A stretch of 10,266 bases of DNA from an uncultured Oscillospiraceae bacterium (GTDB lineage Bacteria; Bacillota; Clostridia; Oscillospirales; Oscillospiraceae). The stretch spans positions 1 to 10,266 of the forward strand of contig CATZYY010000078.1 in NCBI GenBank assembly GCA_958426425.1, read 5' to 3'. The position numbers and the translations under genes were made by a program. The number at the start of each line of letters is the position of its first letter. Position 1 is the stretch's first letter. Below, one piece after another: positions 1-6,539 of the stretch. The notes beneath the pieces are model-generated. The model saw only the letters and a program-made list of their open reading frames with translations, made no database searches and had not been told where the DNA came from.

Positions 1-1
1 A

Positions 2-1714
2 TTCCGTCGCTCCAGCGACGCCGAGGGCCACGAGATCGACGCCGACCTCAGCTGCATCACCGGCCACGTGATCGAGCTGCAGCTGCCCACCCACCTGGAG
101 GACATCAGCTCCACCCGTATCCGGGAAAATATCGATCTGGGCCGGGACATCTCCAACCTCATCGATCCCACGGTCCAGGATTTCATCTACCGCAACAGCC
201 TGTATCTGAGAGAGCCCCAGTATAAGCAGCTGCTGCGGGTGGGTGATCTGGACTTCCAGTTCTGTCGGGAGCCGGACCGCGCCGTGTGGGCGGAACTGGA
301 GGAGGCCGTGGCCGCCGACCAGGGGCAGATGGCCCCACCGGACCCTAGGGACAGCGTCTGCATCCTGCGGGACACCGGCCCCCGGCCCCGGGTATTGGGC
401 TTTCTCACCATGCGGACGGTCAACTCCGCCGGGCTGTATGAGGCATTGGGTGACGGCCGTTTGGCCGACTATGTCCGTGGCCGCACCGCAGGCTTGGTAC
501 GGCTGCTGACGGGCCTTTACGCCGTCCCCACCCCCGGCAGCTACGATGTAGGGCAGCTGCTGCTGACAGAGGGGCTGTCTCACGCCATGGGACAGGACTG
601 CAGCTATGCCGTGTGGCACGCCCCGGCAGATGCTCAGACCCTGGACCTTCTGGAGCGGCAGGGCTTCTGCCCGGCAGAGATCTCCAGTCCCCTGCCGCTG
701 CTGCTGGTGGATATGCGCTCTCCGGCGGTGCTGATTCAGAACATTCCCACCACCTTGAAAGAACCTTTCTCCTCAGACCGCAAGGTGCTGGAGGCGGTGA
801 AAACCGCCCATTGCCGGTTCCAGCGGGCCATTGCCGGCCTGTATCCGGGAACGCTGGTGCTGTCGCTGAACGCCGAGGTCATCTACCACCGTCTGGTGCG
901 GAAGATCGTCACCCTCAACGGCGTACCGGCGGAACCCACCAAGCCCCGCATTCTGGGTCCCAAGATGTGCGTGCCCTTCGGCAAGATCCTCCGGGGCAAC
1001 GCCATCCCCAACACCGTCACCAAAACCCTCCACACCGACAAGGTCTTTGCCCAGGACCTCAAGTCCTTCGGCATTGAGGCCTTCCCCGGCTATACCCCCC
1101 TGTCCAGCCAAATCCGCACCATCCGCTCCTTCCGGCGGCCGGTGATACTGGTGGACGATCTGCTCCACTCCGGCAACCGCATCAAGGTGCTGGACCCCCT
1201 GTTCCGGCGGGAGGGCGTGGAGATCGACCGGGTGCTGGTTGGCGTGCTGTCCAGCCGGGGCAAGGACCTGATGGCCGCCAAGGGCCGCATGGTGGACGGC
1301 GTGTACTTCGTGCCCAACATGCGGGCCTGGTTCGTGGAATCCACCATGTACCCCTTCATCGGCGGCGACACGGTGGGCGGCGCTCTGGCCTCGGTGCCGG
1401 GCCTGACCCCCTCCATCAACCTGATTATGCCCTACGCCTTCCCCCGGTTCTACAAGGAGTGCGGCCGGGAGGCGGCCTTCCACTTCTCACAGACCTGCAT
1501 TGAAAACAGCCGGGACATCCTGCTGACCCTGGAGACCCAGTTCCGGGAAAAATACGCCCGGAACCTGACCCTCTCCCGGCTCAGCGAGGCGGTCATTCTG
1601 CCCCTGTCCCCGGACAAGGGCAGCTGCCTGCACTATGACGCCAACCTGCCCGCCTCCGCATGCCTGGAAAACGATCTGCGTCTGCTGCTGCGCATGCGGG
1701 CCCTGCTGGAGTGA
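2..1714 (+). CDS. NadD-like nucleotidyltransferase / GNAT-like / PyrR-like phosphoribosyltransferase fusion (5' partial)
   Basis: The frame is open from base 2 and gives 570 visible residues before TGA, so the start lies upstream. Numbering here is from base 2. Residues 1-65 match the C-terminal end of NadD/cytidylyltransferase-fold enzymes: ISSTRIRENI at 35-44, then a tail resembling the NadD ending that leads to a YI/LY motif. Residues about 80-230 look like a GNAT acyltransferase (VLGFLTMRTV strand, VGQLLLTEGLSHA helix, LLERQGF near the end), although the acetyl-CoA loop is degenerate. Residues 381-393, VILVDDLLHSGNR, form a PRPP-binding loop close to PyrR (VILVDDVLxTGRT), followed by a strand and SSRGKDL as in PyrR. 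About 140 more residues follow with no recognised domain. NadD is usually about 200 residues, so roughly 150 are missing and the full protein probably exceeds 700. The product and substrate are unknown. A role in making or modifying a nucleotide-type compound is inference. It is first in a run with three downstream genes. Confidence 0.8.
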   Translation, partial: FRRSSDAEGHEIDADLSCITGHVIELQLPTHLEDISSTRIRENIDLGRDISNLIDPTVQDFIYRNSLYLREPQYKQLLRVGDLDFQFCREPDRAVWAELEEAVAADQGQMAPPDPRDSVCILRDTGPRPRVLGFLTMRTVNSAGLYEALGDGRLADYVRGRTAGLVRLLTGLYAVPTPGSYDVGQLLLTEGLSHAMGQDCSYAVWHAPADAQTLDLLERQGFCPAEISSPLPLLLVDMRSPAVLIQNIPTTLKEPFSSDRKVLEAVKTAHCRFQRAIAGLYPGTLVLSLNAEVIYHRLVRKIVTLNGVPAEPTKPRILGPKMCVPFGKILRGNAIPNTVTKTLHTDKVFAQDLKSFGIEAFPGYTPLSSQIRTIRSFRRPVILVDDLLHSGNRIKVLDPLFRREGVEIDRVLVGVLSSRGKDLMAAKGRMVDGVYFVPNMRAWFVESTMYPFIGGDTVGGALASVPGLTPSINLIMPYAFPRFYKECGREAAFHFSQTCIENSRDILLTLETQFREKYARNLTLSRLSEAVILPLSPDKGSCLHYDANLPASACLENDLRLLLRMRALLE

Positions 1715-1724
1715 GGGGTGTTCC

Positions 1725-2012
1725 ATGAACGAAATGATCGCCTACTGCCTGGTGGCTTTTGCGCCGCCCTTCCTGCTGCGGCTTCTTGCGGCGTGGCTGC
1801 CCCGGCGGCTGCAATGGCTGCGATGGCTGCTCTTGCTGTACCCCGCTGCCCTCCTGGGCCTGGCGGCCCTGGCCCTGGGAGCGGACCCCGGCTTTTTCAT
1901 CGGCTGGAACGCCTTTGTGGCCGGATGGTTCGCCATCCTGGCAGGTCTGGCCCTGGTGGGCTTCGGCCTGGGGGCAGGACTTGGAAAACTGATGCGAAAA
2001 AGGAGATCCTAA
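1725..2012 (+). CDS. Small integral membrane protein, unknown function
   Basis: This encodes 95 residues starting at an ATG preceded by GAGGGGTG, which overlaps the stop of the upstream gene. The gap to that stop is 10 bases and the next gene begins 4 bases after this TAA, so co-translation with its neighbours is likely. The protein is almost entirely hydrophobic. Three membrane segments are plausible, at about residues 4-24, 32-53 and 56-86, separated by a short WLPRRLQWLRW basic patch and ending in a cytoplasmic-type KLMRKRRS tail. No family is recognised. Its position inside the cluster suggests it anchors or assists the soluble enzymes, or moves a substrate, but nothing in the sequence shows which. 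The in-frame ORF extends upstream into the previous gene, but the spacing and SD support the ATG used here. Confidence 0.75.
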   Translation: MNEMIAYCLVAFAPPFLLRLLAAWLPRRLQWLRWLLLLYPAALLGLAALALGADPGFFIGWNAFVAGWFAILAGLALVGFGLGAGLGKLMRKRRS

Positions 2013-2016
2013 CTCC

Positions 2017-3246
2017 ATGTACTACTACAATTACCGGGGGCGGCTGGCGGCCTCCCCCCTGCCGGACCTGTCTCTGCCAAGAGCGGAGGCAGGGATCCCG
2101 CCCCTGTTCCTCACCGCCGGAGACCCGGTCCGGGGATGCGCCCTCTGGCGGCCCACGGCCCCCCACCACCTGACCACACCGGCCTCCGCCGCCTGGCTGG
2201 ACCGAACCGCCGGAGCGGACACGGAACTGCCGGAGCCGGTCCGCTGTTCCCTGGAAAGCGGGGCGCTGACTGCCGTCAACATCCGCCATCCCCGGTGGGA
2301 GACGGCCCTGGAGCGTCTCACGCCCAACAGCGGGAAAAAGCGGGTCCACCTGCTGGCGGTAGGCGACGTAGGCGGCACGCTGCTGACGGCCCTGAAACTG
2401 CTGGGCGGAGACTGCATCTCCACTGTGGGTATCTGCGATCTCAACGAAAAAGCCGTGGAGCGGTGGACCGCTGAGATGGGACAGATCGCCTGGCCCTGGG
2501 ATTACGGCGCATTGCCGGAGGTGGAGCCGGTGACGGCGGACCGCCTCTTTGACTGCGACGTGTTCCTGTTCGCCGCCACCAAGGCCATCCCTCCGGTGGG
2601 CAGCGCCGTCACCGACGTGCGCATGGCCCAGTTCGCCGCCAACCGCCCCCTGGTGGAATCCTTTGCCCGGCAGGCCCGGACGGCGGGCTTCCAGGGGCTT
2701 TTCATCGTTATGTCAGACCCGGTGGACCCCCTGTGCAAGGCGGCCTATCTTGCCTCCAACATAGGTCCTGACGGCGTCTGGGACGGGGGCGGGCTCTTTG
2801 CCCAGCAGGTCCAGGGCTTCGGTCTGGGGGTCATGAACGCCCGGGCGGCCTACTTCGCAAAGCGAGACCCCCGGTTCGCCAACTTCCTCACCCAGGGCCG
2901 CAGCTTCGGCCCCCACGGCCACGGGCTGGTCATTGCCAACTCCGTGGAACACTATGACGACGAAGTGTCCCGGGCCCTGACAGAGCAGGTGGAGACCGCC
3001 AACCTCCGCATCCGGGACCTGGGGTTCAAGCCCTACGTGGCTCCGGCGGTGTCCTCCGGGGCCATGCAGCTGCTGCTGACTCTGCGGGGGCAGTGGCGCT
3101 GCGCCTCCATGTGTCTGGGAGACGTGTGGTTCGGCGCCCGCAGCCGATTGACGGAGCAGGGCGGCGAGGTGGAGTGTCTGCCCCTGCCCCCGGCCCTGCG
3201 GAAGCGGTTGGAGGAGACTGAAACCCTGCTAAAGGCCATCATCTGA
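2017..3246 (+). CDS. Lactate/malate dehydrogenase-like NAD-binding protein with long N-terminal extension
   Basis: This is a 409-residue protein, whereas LDH/MDH enzymes are usually 310-330. Residues 1-108 are an extension with no recognised domain. The Rossmann start is VHLLAVGDVGGTLLTAL (110-126) with the NAD-ribose acid at D141 (ICDLNE). Landmarks of the family follow in order: R202-x6-N209, matching the catalytic-loop Arg and the R-L-x5-N spacing of LDH; SDPVDP at 233-238, where the family has NPVD; VMNAR at 272-276, where LDH has LDxAR; and GPHGHG at 298-303 carrying the catalytic His (H300). Arg and His are therefore kept, but the substrate-binding Asn is Asp and the Asp of the His-Asp relay is Asn. 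A 2-hydroxyacid oxidoreductase fold is clear; lactate or malate as substrate is doubtful. The SD AGGAG lies 11 bases before ATG. Third gene of the + strand run. Confidence 0.8.
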   Translation: MYYYNYRGRLAASPLPDLSLPRAEAGIPPLFLTAGDPVRGCALWRPTAPHHLTTPASAAWLDRTAGADTELPEPVRCSLESGALTAVNIRHPRWETALERLTPNSGKKRVHLLAVGDVGGTLLTALKLLGGDCISTVGICDLNEKAVERWTAEMGQIAWPWDYGALPEVEPVTADRLFDCDVFLFAATKAIPPVGSAVTDVRMAQFAANRPLVESFARQARTAGFQGLFIVMSDPVDPLCKAAYLASNIGPDGVWDGGGLFAQQVQGFGLGVMNARAAYFAKRDPRFANFLTQGRSFGPHGHGLVIANSVEHYDDEVSRALTEQVETANLRIRDLGFKPYVAPAVSSGAMQLLLTLRGQWRCASMCLGDVWFGARSRLTEQGGEVECLPLPPALRKRLEETETLLKAII

Positions 3247-3271
3247 TTTTCGCGGAAGGAAGGTGCCATCC

Positions 3272-4315
3272 ATGGCCCAGGAACTGACGCTGATCTGCCT
3301 CGGCCCGGAGAGCCCCCGGCTCACGGGACTGCTGGCTCAGACCCTGCGGGGCCGGCCCTTCCAGCGGGTGTCCTGGCTGACGGACCGCCTCCAAAACCGG
3401 CGGCTGCTGATAGCGGCGGCCATCCCCCCCAGCGGCGTGAATCTGGAGCTGTACCAATTTCTATCCTTCCTCCGGACCCACCCGGACTGCCTGTCGGACA
3501 GCGTGGGCGGCCTGGTCATTGACGGCACCGGGGACCTGTACACCAAGGCGGCGGGCCGGGAACTGGCGCTCTCCGCCTCCCACGCCGGGTGCGTCTTTCC
3601 CGGTCGGCCTCTGGTGGAGGGCACCGGGGACCTGCGGAATTTCACCGTCCAGGCCAAAAACGCCGGCTGTGATCTGGAGGGCGCGTATCGCCTGGCGGTC
3701 TCCGACCTGATGGACCGGGTGACGGACTTTGCCCCGCCCCGGCGGCAGCGGCCAAGGCTGCTGGTGCTCCACGCCTCCAGCCGCACCACCTCCAACACCC
3801 TGGCCCTGTGGGGCCGGGTCCGGTCCCACCTGGAGGACCGCTGTGATATCACGGAGATCGGCCTGCGCAACGGCACCATGGAGGACTGCGCCGGCTGCCC
3901 CTACACCACCTGCCTCCACTTCGGCGAGCAGGGGGACTGCTTCTACGGCGGCGTCATGGTCCGGGAGGTGTACCCCGCCGTCCGGGAGGCGGACGCTGTG
4001 GTGCTGCTGTGTCCCAACTACAATGACGCCCTCTCCGCCAATCTGACGGCTGCCATCAACCGGCTGACAGCCCTGTACCGCACCACCTCCTTTGCCGACA
4101 AGGCGGTGTTTGCCATCGTGGTCTCCGGCTACTCCGGCGGAGACATCGTGGCCCGGCAGGTGGTCTCCGCATTGAACATGAACAAGGGCTTTTGGCTGCC
4201 CAACCGCTTCTGCATGCTGGAGACCGCCAACGACAAGGGGGAAGCCATGGCCCTGCCGGGGATTGAGGAACGCGCCGAGAAGTTTGCCATAAATATGTTA
4301 CGTCAACTTATTTGA
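3272..4315 (+). CDS. Flavodoxin-fold NAD(P)H-dependent FMN reductase / iron-sulfur flavoprotein-like
   Basis: The ATG at 3272 is chosen over an in-frame GTG at 3263, because GAAGGAAGG ends 8 bases before the ATG and overlaps the GTG. The product is 347 residues. The C-terminal half (from about 161) is flavodoxin-like: RLLVLHASSRTTSNT at 162-176 is the FMN phosphate loop of the NADPH-dependent FMN reductase family. A cysteine group follows (C206-x2-C209-x4-C214-x8-C223), then ADAVVLLCPNYNDALSANLTAAINRL at 240-265, the usual second flavin-contact region. Iron-sulfur flavoproteins carry a compact four-cysteine motif at the same place, so a cluster or metal site is plausible, but the spacing is not the classical one. 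Residues 1-155 form a second alpha/beta domain, possibly a degenerate flavodoxin. It is the last gene of the run, 25 bases after the dehydrogenase-like gene, and probably acts as an electron carrier or reductase for the cluster. Confidence 0.78.
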   Translation: MAQELTLICLGPESPRLTGLLAQTLRGRPFQRVSWLTDRLQNRRLLIAAAIPPSGVNLELYQFLSFLRTHPDCLSDSVGGLVIDGTGDLYTKAAGRELALSASHAGCVFPGRPLVEGTGDLRNFTVQAKNAGCDLEGAYRLAVSDLMDRVTDFAPPRRQRPRLLVLHASSRTTSNTLALWGRVRSHLEDRCDITEIGLRNGTMEDCAGCPYTTCLHFGEQGDCFYGGVMVREVYPAVREADAVVLLCPNYNDALSANLTAAINRLTALYRTTSFADKAVFAIVVSGYSGGDIVARQVVSALNMNKGFWLPNRFCMLETANDKGEAMALPGIEERAEKFAINMLRQLI

Positions 4316-4344
4316 TGGATATATCATCCTTTTTGCTTAATATA

Positions 4345-4392
4345 ACAGCAGGAAGCGCACTTTGAAGGTGCGCTTCCTGCTGTATTCTTTTT
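4345..4392 (+). terminator. Rho-independent terminator after the + strand cluster
   Basis: A perfect 16-bp stem runs from 4345-4360 to 4368-4383 with a 7-base loop (TTTGAAG). It is followed by ATTCTTTTT ending at 4392. It begins 29 bases after the stop of the flavoprotein gene. The - strand operon converges on it from 4469, so it may also stop those transcripts, but the U-tract on the - side is weak (TATATTAAG). Confidence 0.9.
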
Positions 4393-4468
4393 GTCTCATC
4401 ATAGGACGAATGTTCCCTGCCTCCATTCAGGGGATGAAGGACCGGGCAGAGGCCTTTCCCGGGAAACC

Positions 4469-5137
4469 TTACCCAAAATAAGAATGGGTGCCCTCCTGAA
4501 TTTCAAATTCCGCCACCACGTTCCCGGCGGCGTCATAGCCGGTCGCCCAGGCGTGTCTTCCGGAGTCGTAGGGCCAATCTGTGATGATGTGAGAGAGCAG
4601 GAAGCAGCGATAGCCCTTCCGCTCCAGGAAGTCCTCCGGCTCTGCCGTCAGTCGGGCCGCCTCTTCCCAATAGGCAGTCTTTGTGGTCTCATCGTAAAGC
4701 TCACCCCGCTCACTGATCGTCACCGTCTCAATGGTCGGATCGTCCACCCGGCCGTAATAGCAGCACACGGTCCCCTCCCGCTCGTCCCGGTACATGGTCA
4801 TCTCCCCGGCGTACAGAGGCTCTCCTGTGGTGCAGTCCAGGGACCAGCCAAAGCCGCCTATCCAGCCGTATACGGACAGATACGTATCTGCGATGGTGAC
4901 GGTCTTTTCACTGGCGGTCAGGTACACCAGGTGTGTCCGGTGGATCTCCGGGGTCCAGAGCCGGTCCAGCACGGCGCCGTGGGGCGCCCCCTGCCGCTCC
5001 TCCACCTGCCGGACGGCCTGGACGGGCAGCAGCAGACCCACGCCCAGCAGATGGTTGCTCAAAAGCAGCACCGCTGCCGCCAGTACCAGGCGTCGCAGGG
5101 CTCGGCGCCGCCGGGTGGGCAGTGTTTTGCGGCTCAT
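4469..5137 (-). CDS. Single-pass membrane protein with extracytoplasmic domain (module copy B)
   Basis: This encodes 222 residues. The start overlaps the upstream HAAS gene stop as ATGA (5134-5137), and GGAGGAGGG lies about 7 bases before the ATG. The N-terminus is a strongly basic cytoplasmic stretch (LPTRRRRALRR) followed by one hydrophobic segment at about residues 16-38. The remaining about 180 residues would be outside the membrane. It is a diverged paralogue of the protein at 5892-6539. Shared anchors are the LPxRRRRALR start, a VTAS motif, a G-W-x-x-GF-x-W patch and YGxVxDP followed by a beta strand. No named family is recognised. Translational overlap with the HAAS gene suggests the two products form a complex. 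It is the last gene of the padR operon. Confidence 0.75.
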   Translation of the reverse strand: MSRKTLPTRRRRALRRLVLAAAVLLLSNHLLGVGLLLPVQAVRQVEERQGAPHGAVLDRLWTPEIHRTHLVYLTASEKTVTIADTYLSVYGWIGGFGWSLDCTTGEPLYAGEMTMYRDEREGTVCCYYGRVDDPTIETVTISERGELYDETTKTAYWEEAARLTAEPEDFLERKGYRCFLLSHIITDWPYDSGRHAWATGYDAAGNVVAEFEIQEGTHSYFG

Positions 5138-5871
5138 GATGTTCCCTCCTCCGGCAGCGGCAGCTCCAGACGGATCTGTTCCCCATACGTTTCACAGCAC
5201 AGCGTCACATAGGTGTCCTCCGGCTGGATCTCCACCCGGCGGTTCCAATACGCCACCCGCCAGTTCCCTCTGCTGTTTCCGATGGTGGAACCCTTCTCTT
5301 CCGCGGCATTTTCCAACCAGGTTTGCGGCTCCAGTCTGGAAGATACGATGCCTCCGGGAATCCGGTCATAGGCGCACAGCAGCACCTCCGCCTCCGGCGG
5401 CTTGGTATCTCCGTCCGGCTGTCTCACACTGATCCGGTAGACCCGCAGAACGTCGTTCCCCACTGGAAGACGAATGTCCAGCCGCTCCGTGGCGGCGGGG
5501 TATGTATAGGCGGACGGCTCATCCGGATAAATGCGGGCCATGATGCTGTCCGCCACTATGCCCAGCTGCCCCAGACCGCCCAGCAGGGCCTGAAGGCACA
5601 GCACCACCGTCAGCAACACGGCCATTCGGCTCAGCAGCACCCAGCCCCAGCCGGTGTATTGTTTGTTCAGCTCCCGGCCCACCTCCTGGGGGTCCCCCAT
5701 AGCGGCAAGGGTCCGCTCCTCCGCCAGCTCCGGCTCATAGCCCAGCTCCAGAAGTCCCTCCATGTGATCTTCCATATGGCCCTCCAACTCCGCCCGGATG
5801 GCAGCCCGCTCATCGCCGGTTACATGGCACAGGGCGGAGAGCACCGTGTCTATGTAGGTTTTCCGGTCCAT
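5134..5871 (-). CDS. HAAS-domain (DUF1700-type / permease prefix-like) membrane protein (module copy B)
   Basis: This encodes 245 residues. Residues 1-72 are a helical cytoplasmic HAAS-type domain, with the characteristic pattern TVLSAL...ERAAIRAELEGHMEDHMEGLLELGY...AMGDPxEVGRELN. A single hydrophobic segment follows (about 76-100), then a diverged extracytoplasmic beta-rich domain ending in LELPLPEEGTS. HAAS domains commonly accompany PadR regulators in Firmicutes and are thought to link membrane or envelope state to gene control; the exact role here is unknown. AAAGGAGG lies 5 bases before the ATG, and the gap to the preceding gene is 20 bases, so this module has its own strong translation start. 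Its N-terminal domain is 59/72 identical to that of the protein at 6536-7291. Confidence 0.82.
   Translation of the reverse strand: MDRKTYIDTVLSALCHVTGDERAAIRAELEGHMEDHMEGLLELGYEPELAEERTLAAMGDPQEVGRELNKQYTGWGWVLLSRMAVLLTVVLCLQALLGGLGQLGIVADSIMARIYPDEPSAYTYPAATERLDIRLPVGNDVLRVYRISVRQPDGDTKPPEAEVLLCAYDRIPGGIVSSRLEPQTWLENAAEEKGSTIGNSRGNWRVAYWNRRVEIQPEDTYVTLCCETYGEQIRLELPLPEEGTS
5656..5871 (-). repeat. HAAS-coding direct repeat, copy B
   Basis: These are the codons of residues 1-72 of the HAAS protein in module B. They align without gaps to 7076-7291 and differ at 13 of 72 encoded residues; DNA similarity is visible throughout, with several identical runs around the GHMEDHMEG codons. It marks an intragenic segment conserved after tandem duplication, and similarity fades sharply past it. 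Confidence 0.75.
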
Positions 5872-5891
5872 GGATGCCTCCTTTCCCGGGA

Positions 5892-6539
5892 CTATATATC
5901 CGACCAGTCATAGATCAGGGACATAAAGGGGATGTCCCCGGCGGCCTCGGCCCCCTCTCCGTATGTACGGTAGGAAATGGCACAGAGCCCGCCGGCCTCA
6001 AAGGTCTCCAGAAAATACCGCTGACCGTCGTCGGCAGTACAGATCTCCGGCTCCAGTTCATACTCCCGGAGAAAGTCCCCCTCCAGGGTCTGCTCCCGGA
6101 CCGTCAGCTTCACGGCGGTCACCCGGGGGTCATTGACGCAGCCGTACACCACATAGGGATAGAAAGACGCCTCCGGATCCCAGGAATAATAGCCCGCCAC
6201 CGCGTCCACCATCCCGACGCCGCGCCCCACGGTCCAGGCAAAGCCCGGCTGCCAGCCTGAAAGCAGGCTCCAGCGCCGCAGGCCCAGCATCACCGCTGTC
6301 TCATTCCGGGAGGCGGTTACCAGCCCGATGCTGGATTCTTGAAGATAGGGGTCATGAAGGACCGCATCCGCCTCCGTCCGCCCGGCGGCAAAATACCGCT
6401 CCTGCCGCCGCAGGCTCCGGTCCGGTGTCAGGGGGTAAATTCCCGTACAGTGGCACAGCCCCGCCAGCAGCACCAGCGCCGCCAGCCACCGCAACGCCCG
6501 CCGCCGGCGGGAGGGCAGCCGCTTTTTTCGCAGTTTCAT
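5892..6539 (-). CDS. Single-pass membrane protein with extracytoplasmic domain (module copy A)
   Basis: This encodes 215 residues from the ATG at 6539. The frame is open to 6602, but this start gives an ATGA overlap with the upstream HAAS gene stop and is preceded by GGAGGAGG with 7-base spacing, and the protein then begins MKLRKKRLPSRRRRALR like its paralogue. A hydrophobic segment at about 16-38 follows the basic N-terminus, and the rest is predicted outside the cell. The cysteines in LCHC at the end of the membrane segment do not form a proper lipobox, because a Leu precedes the first Cys. Matching anchors with the copy at 4469-5137 (VTAS, PGFAWTV, YGCVNDP, RYFLE) show shared ancestry, but overall identity is low. 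Function unknown; probably a partner of the HAAS protein encoded immediately before it. Confidence 0.75.
   Translation of the reverse strand: MKLRKKRLPSRRRRALRWLAALVLLAGLCHCTGIYPLTPDRSLRRQERYFAAGRTEADAVLHDPYLQESSIGLVTASRNETAVMLGLRRWSLLSGWQPGFAWTVGRGVGMVDAVAGYYSWDPEASFYPYVVYGCVNDPRVTAVKLTVREQTLEGDFLREYELEPEICTADDGQRYFLETFEAGGLCAISYRTYGEGAEAAGDIPFMSLIYDWSDI

Noticed and set aside
68..70. GTG at 68 as the true start of the first gene
   Set aside because: The frame is open to the window edge, codons before it continue plausible NadD-like sequence, and no SD precedes it. Starting there would cut a nucleotidyltransferase domain.
773..1483. 236-codon - strand frame inside the fusion gene
   Set aside because: It is antisense to the PRTase-like region with its VDDLLHSGN motif; composition and lack of SD mark it as a shadow.
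4384..4468. A separate - strand terminator for the padR operon
   Set aside because: Only short CCGGG/CCCGG pairings occur, without a U-tract. The 4345-4383 hairpin is the only good candidate.
4391..5212. Long + strand open frame opposite the padR operon
   Set aside because: It is antisense to two recognisable membrane-protein genes. The translation is rich in Arg, Pro, Gly, His and Gln with no domain, as expected from GC-rich shadow frames, and it overlaps the terminator region.
6519..6539. Lipobox in the ectodomain protein of module A (LCHC)
   Set aside because: The relevant cysteines lie at 6418-6500, and each lacks a small residue at -1 with the proper lipobox pattern, so a membrane anchor is the better reading. 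The basic start seen in this interval also fits a signal anchor.
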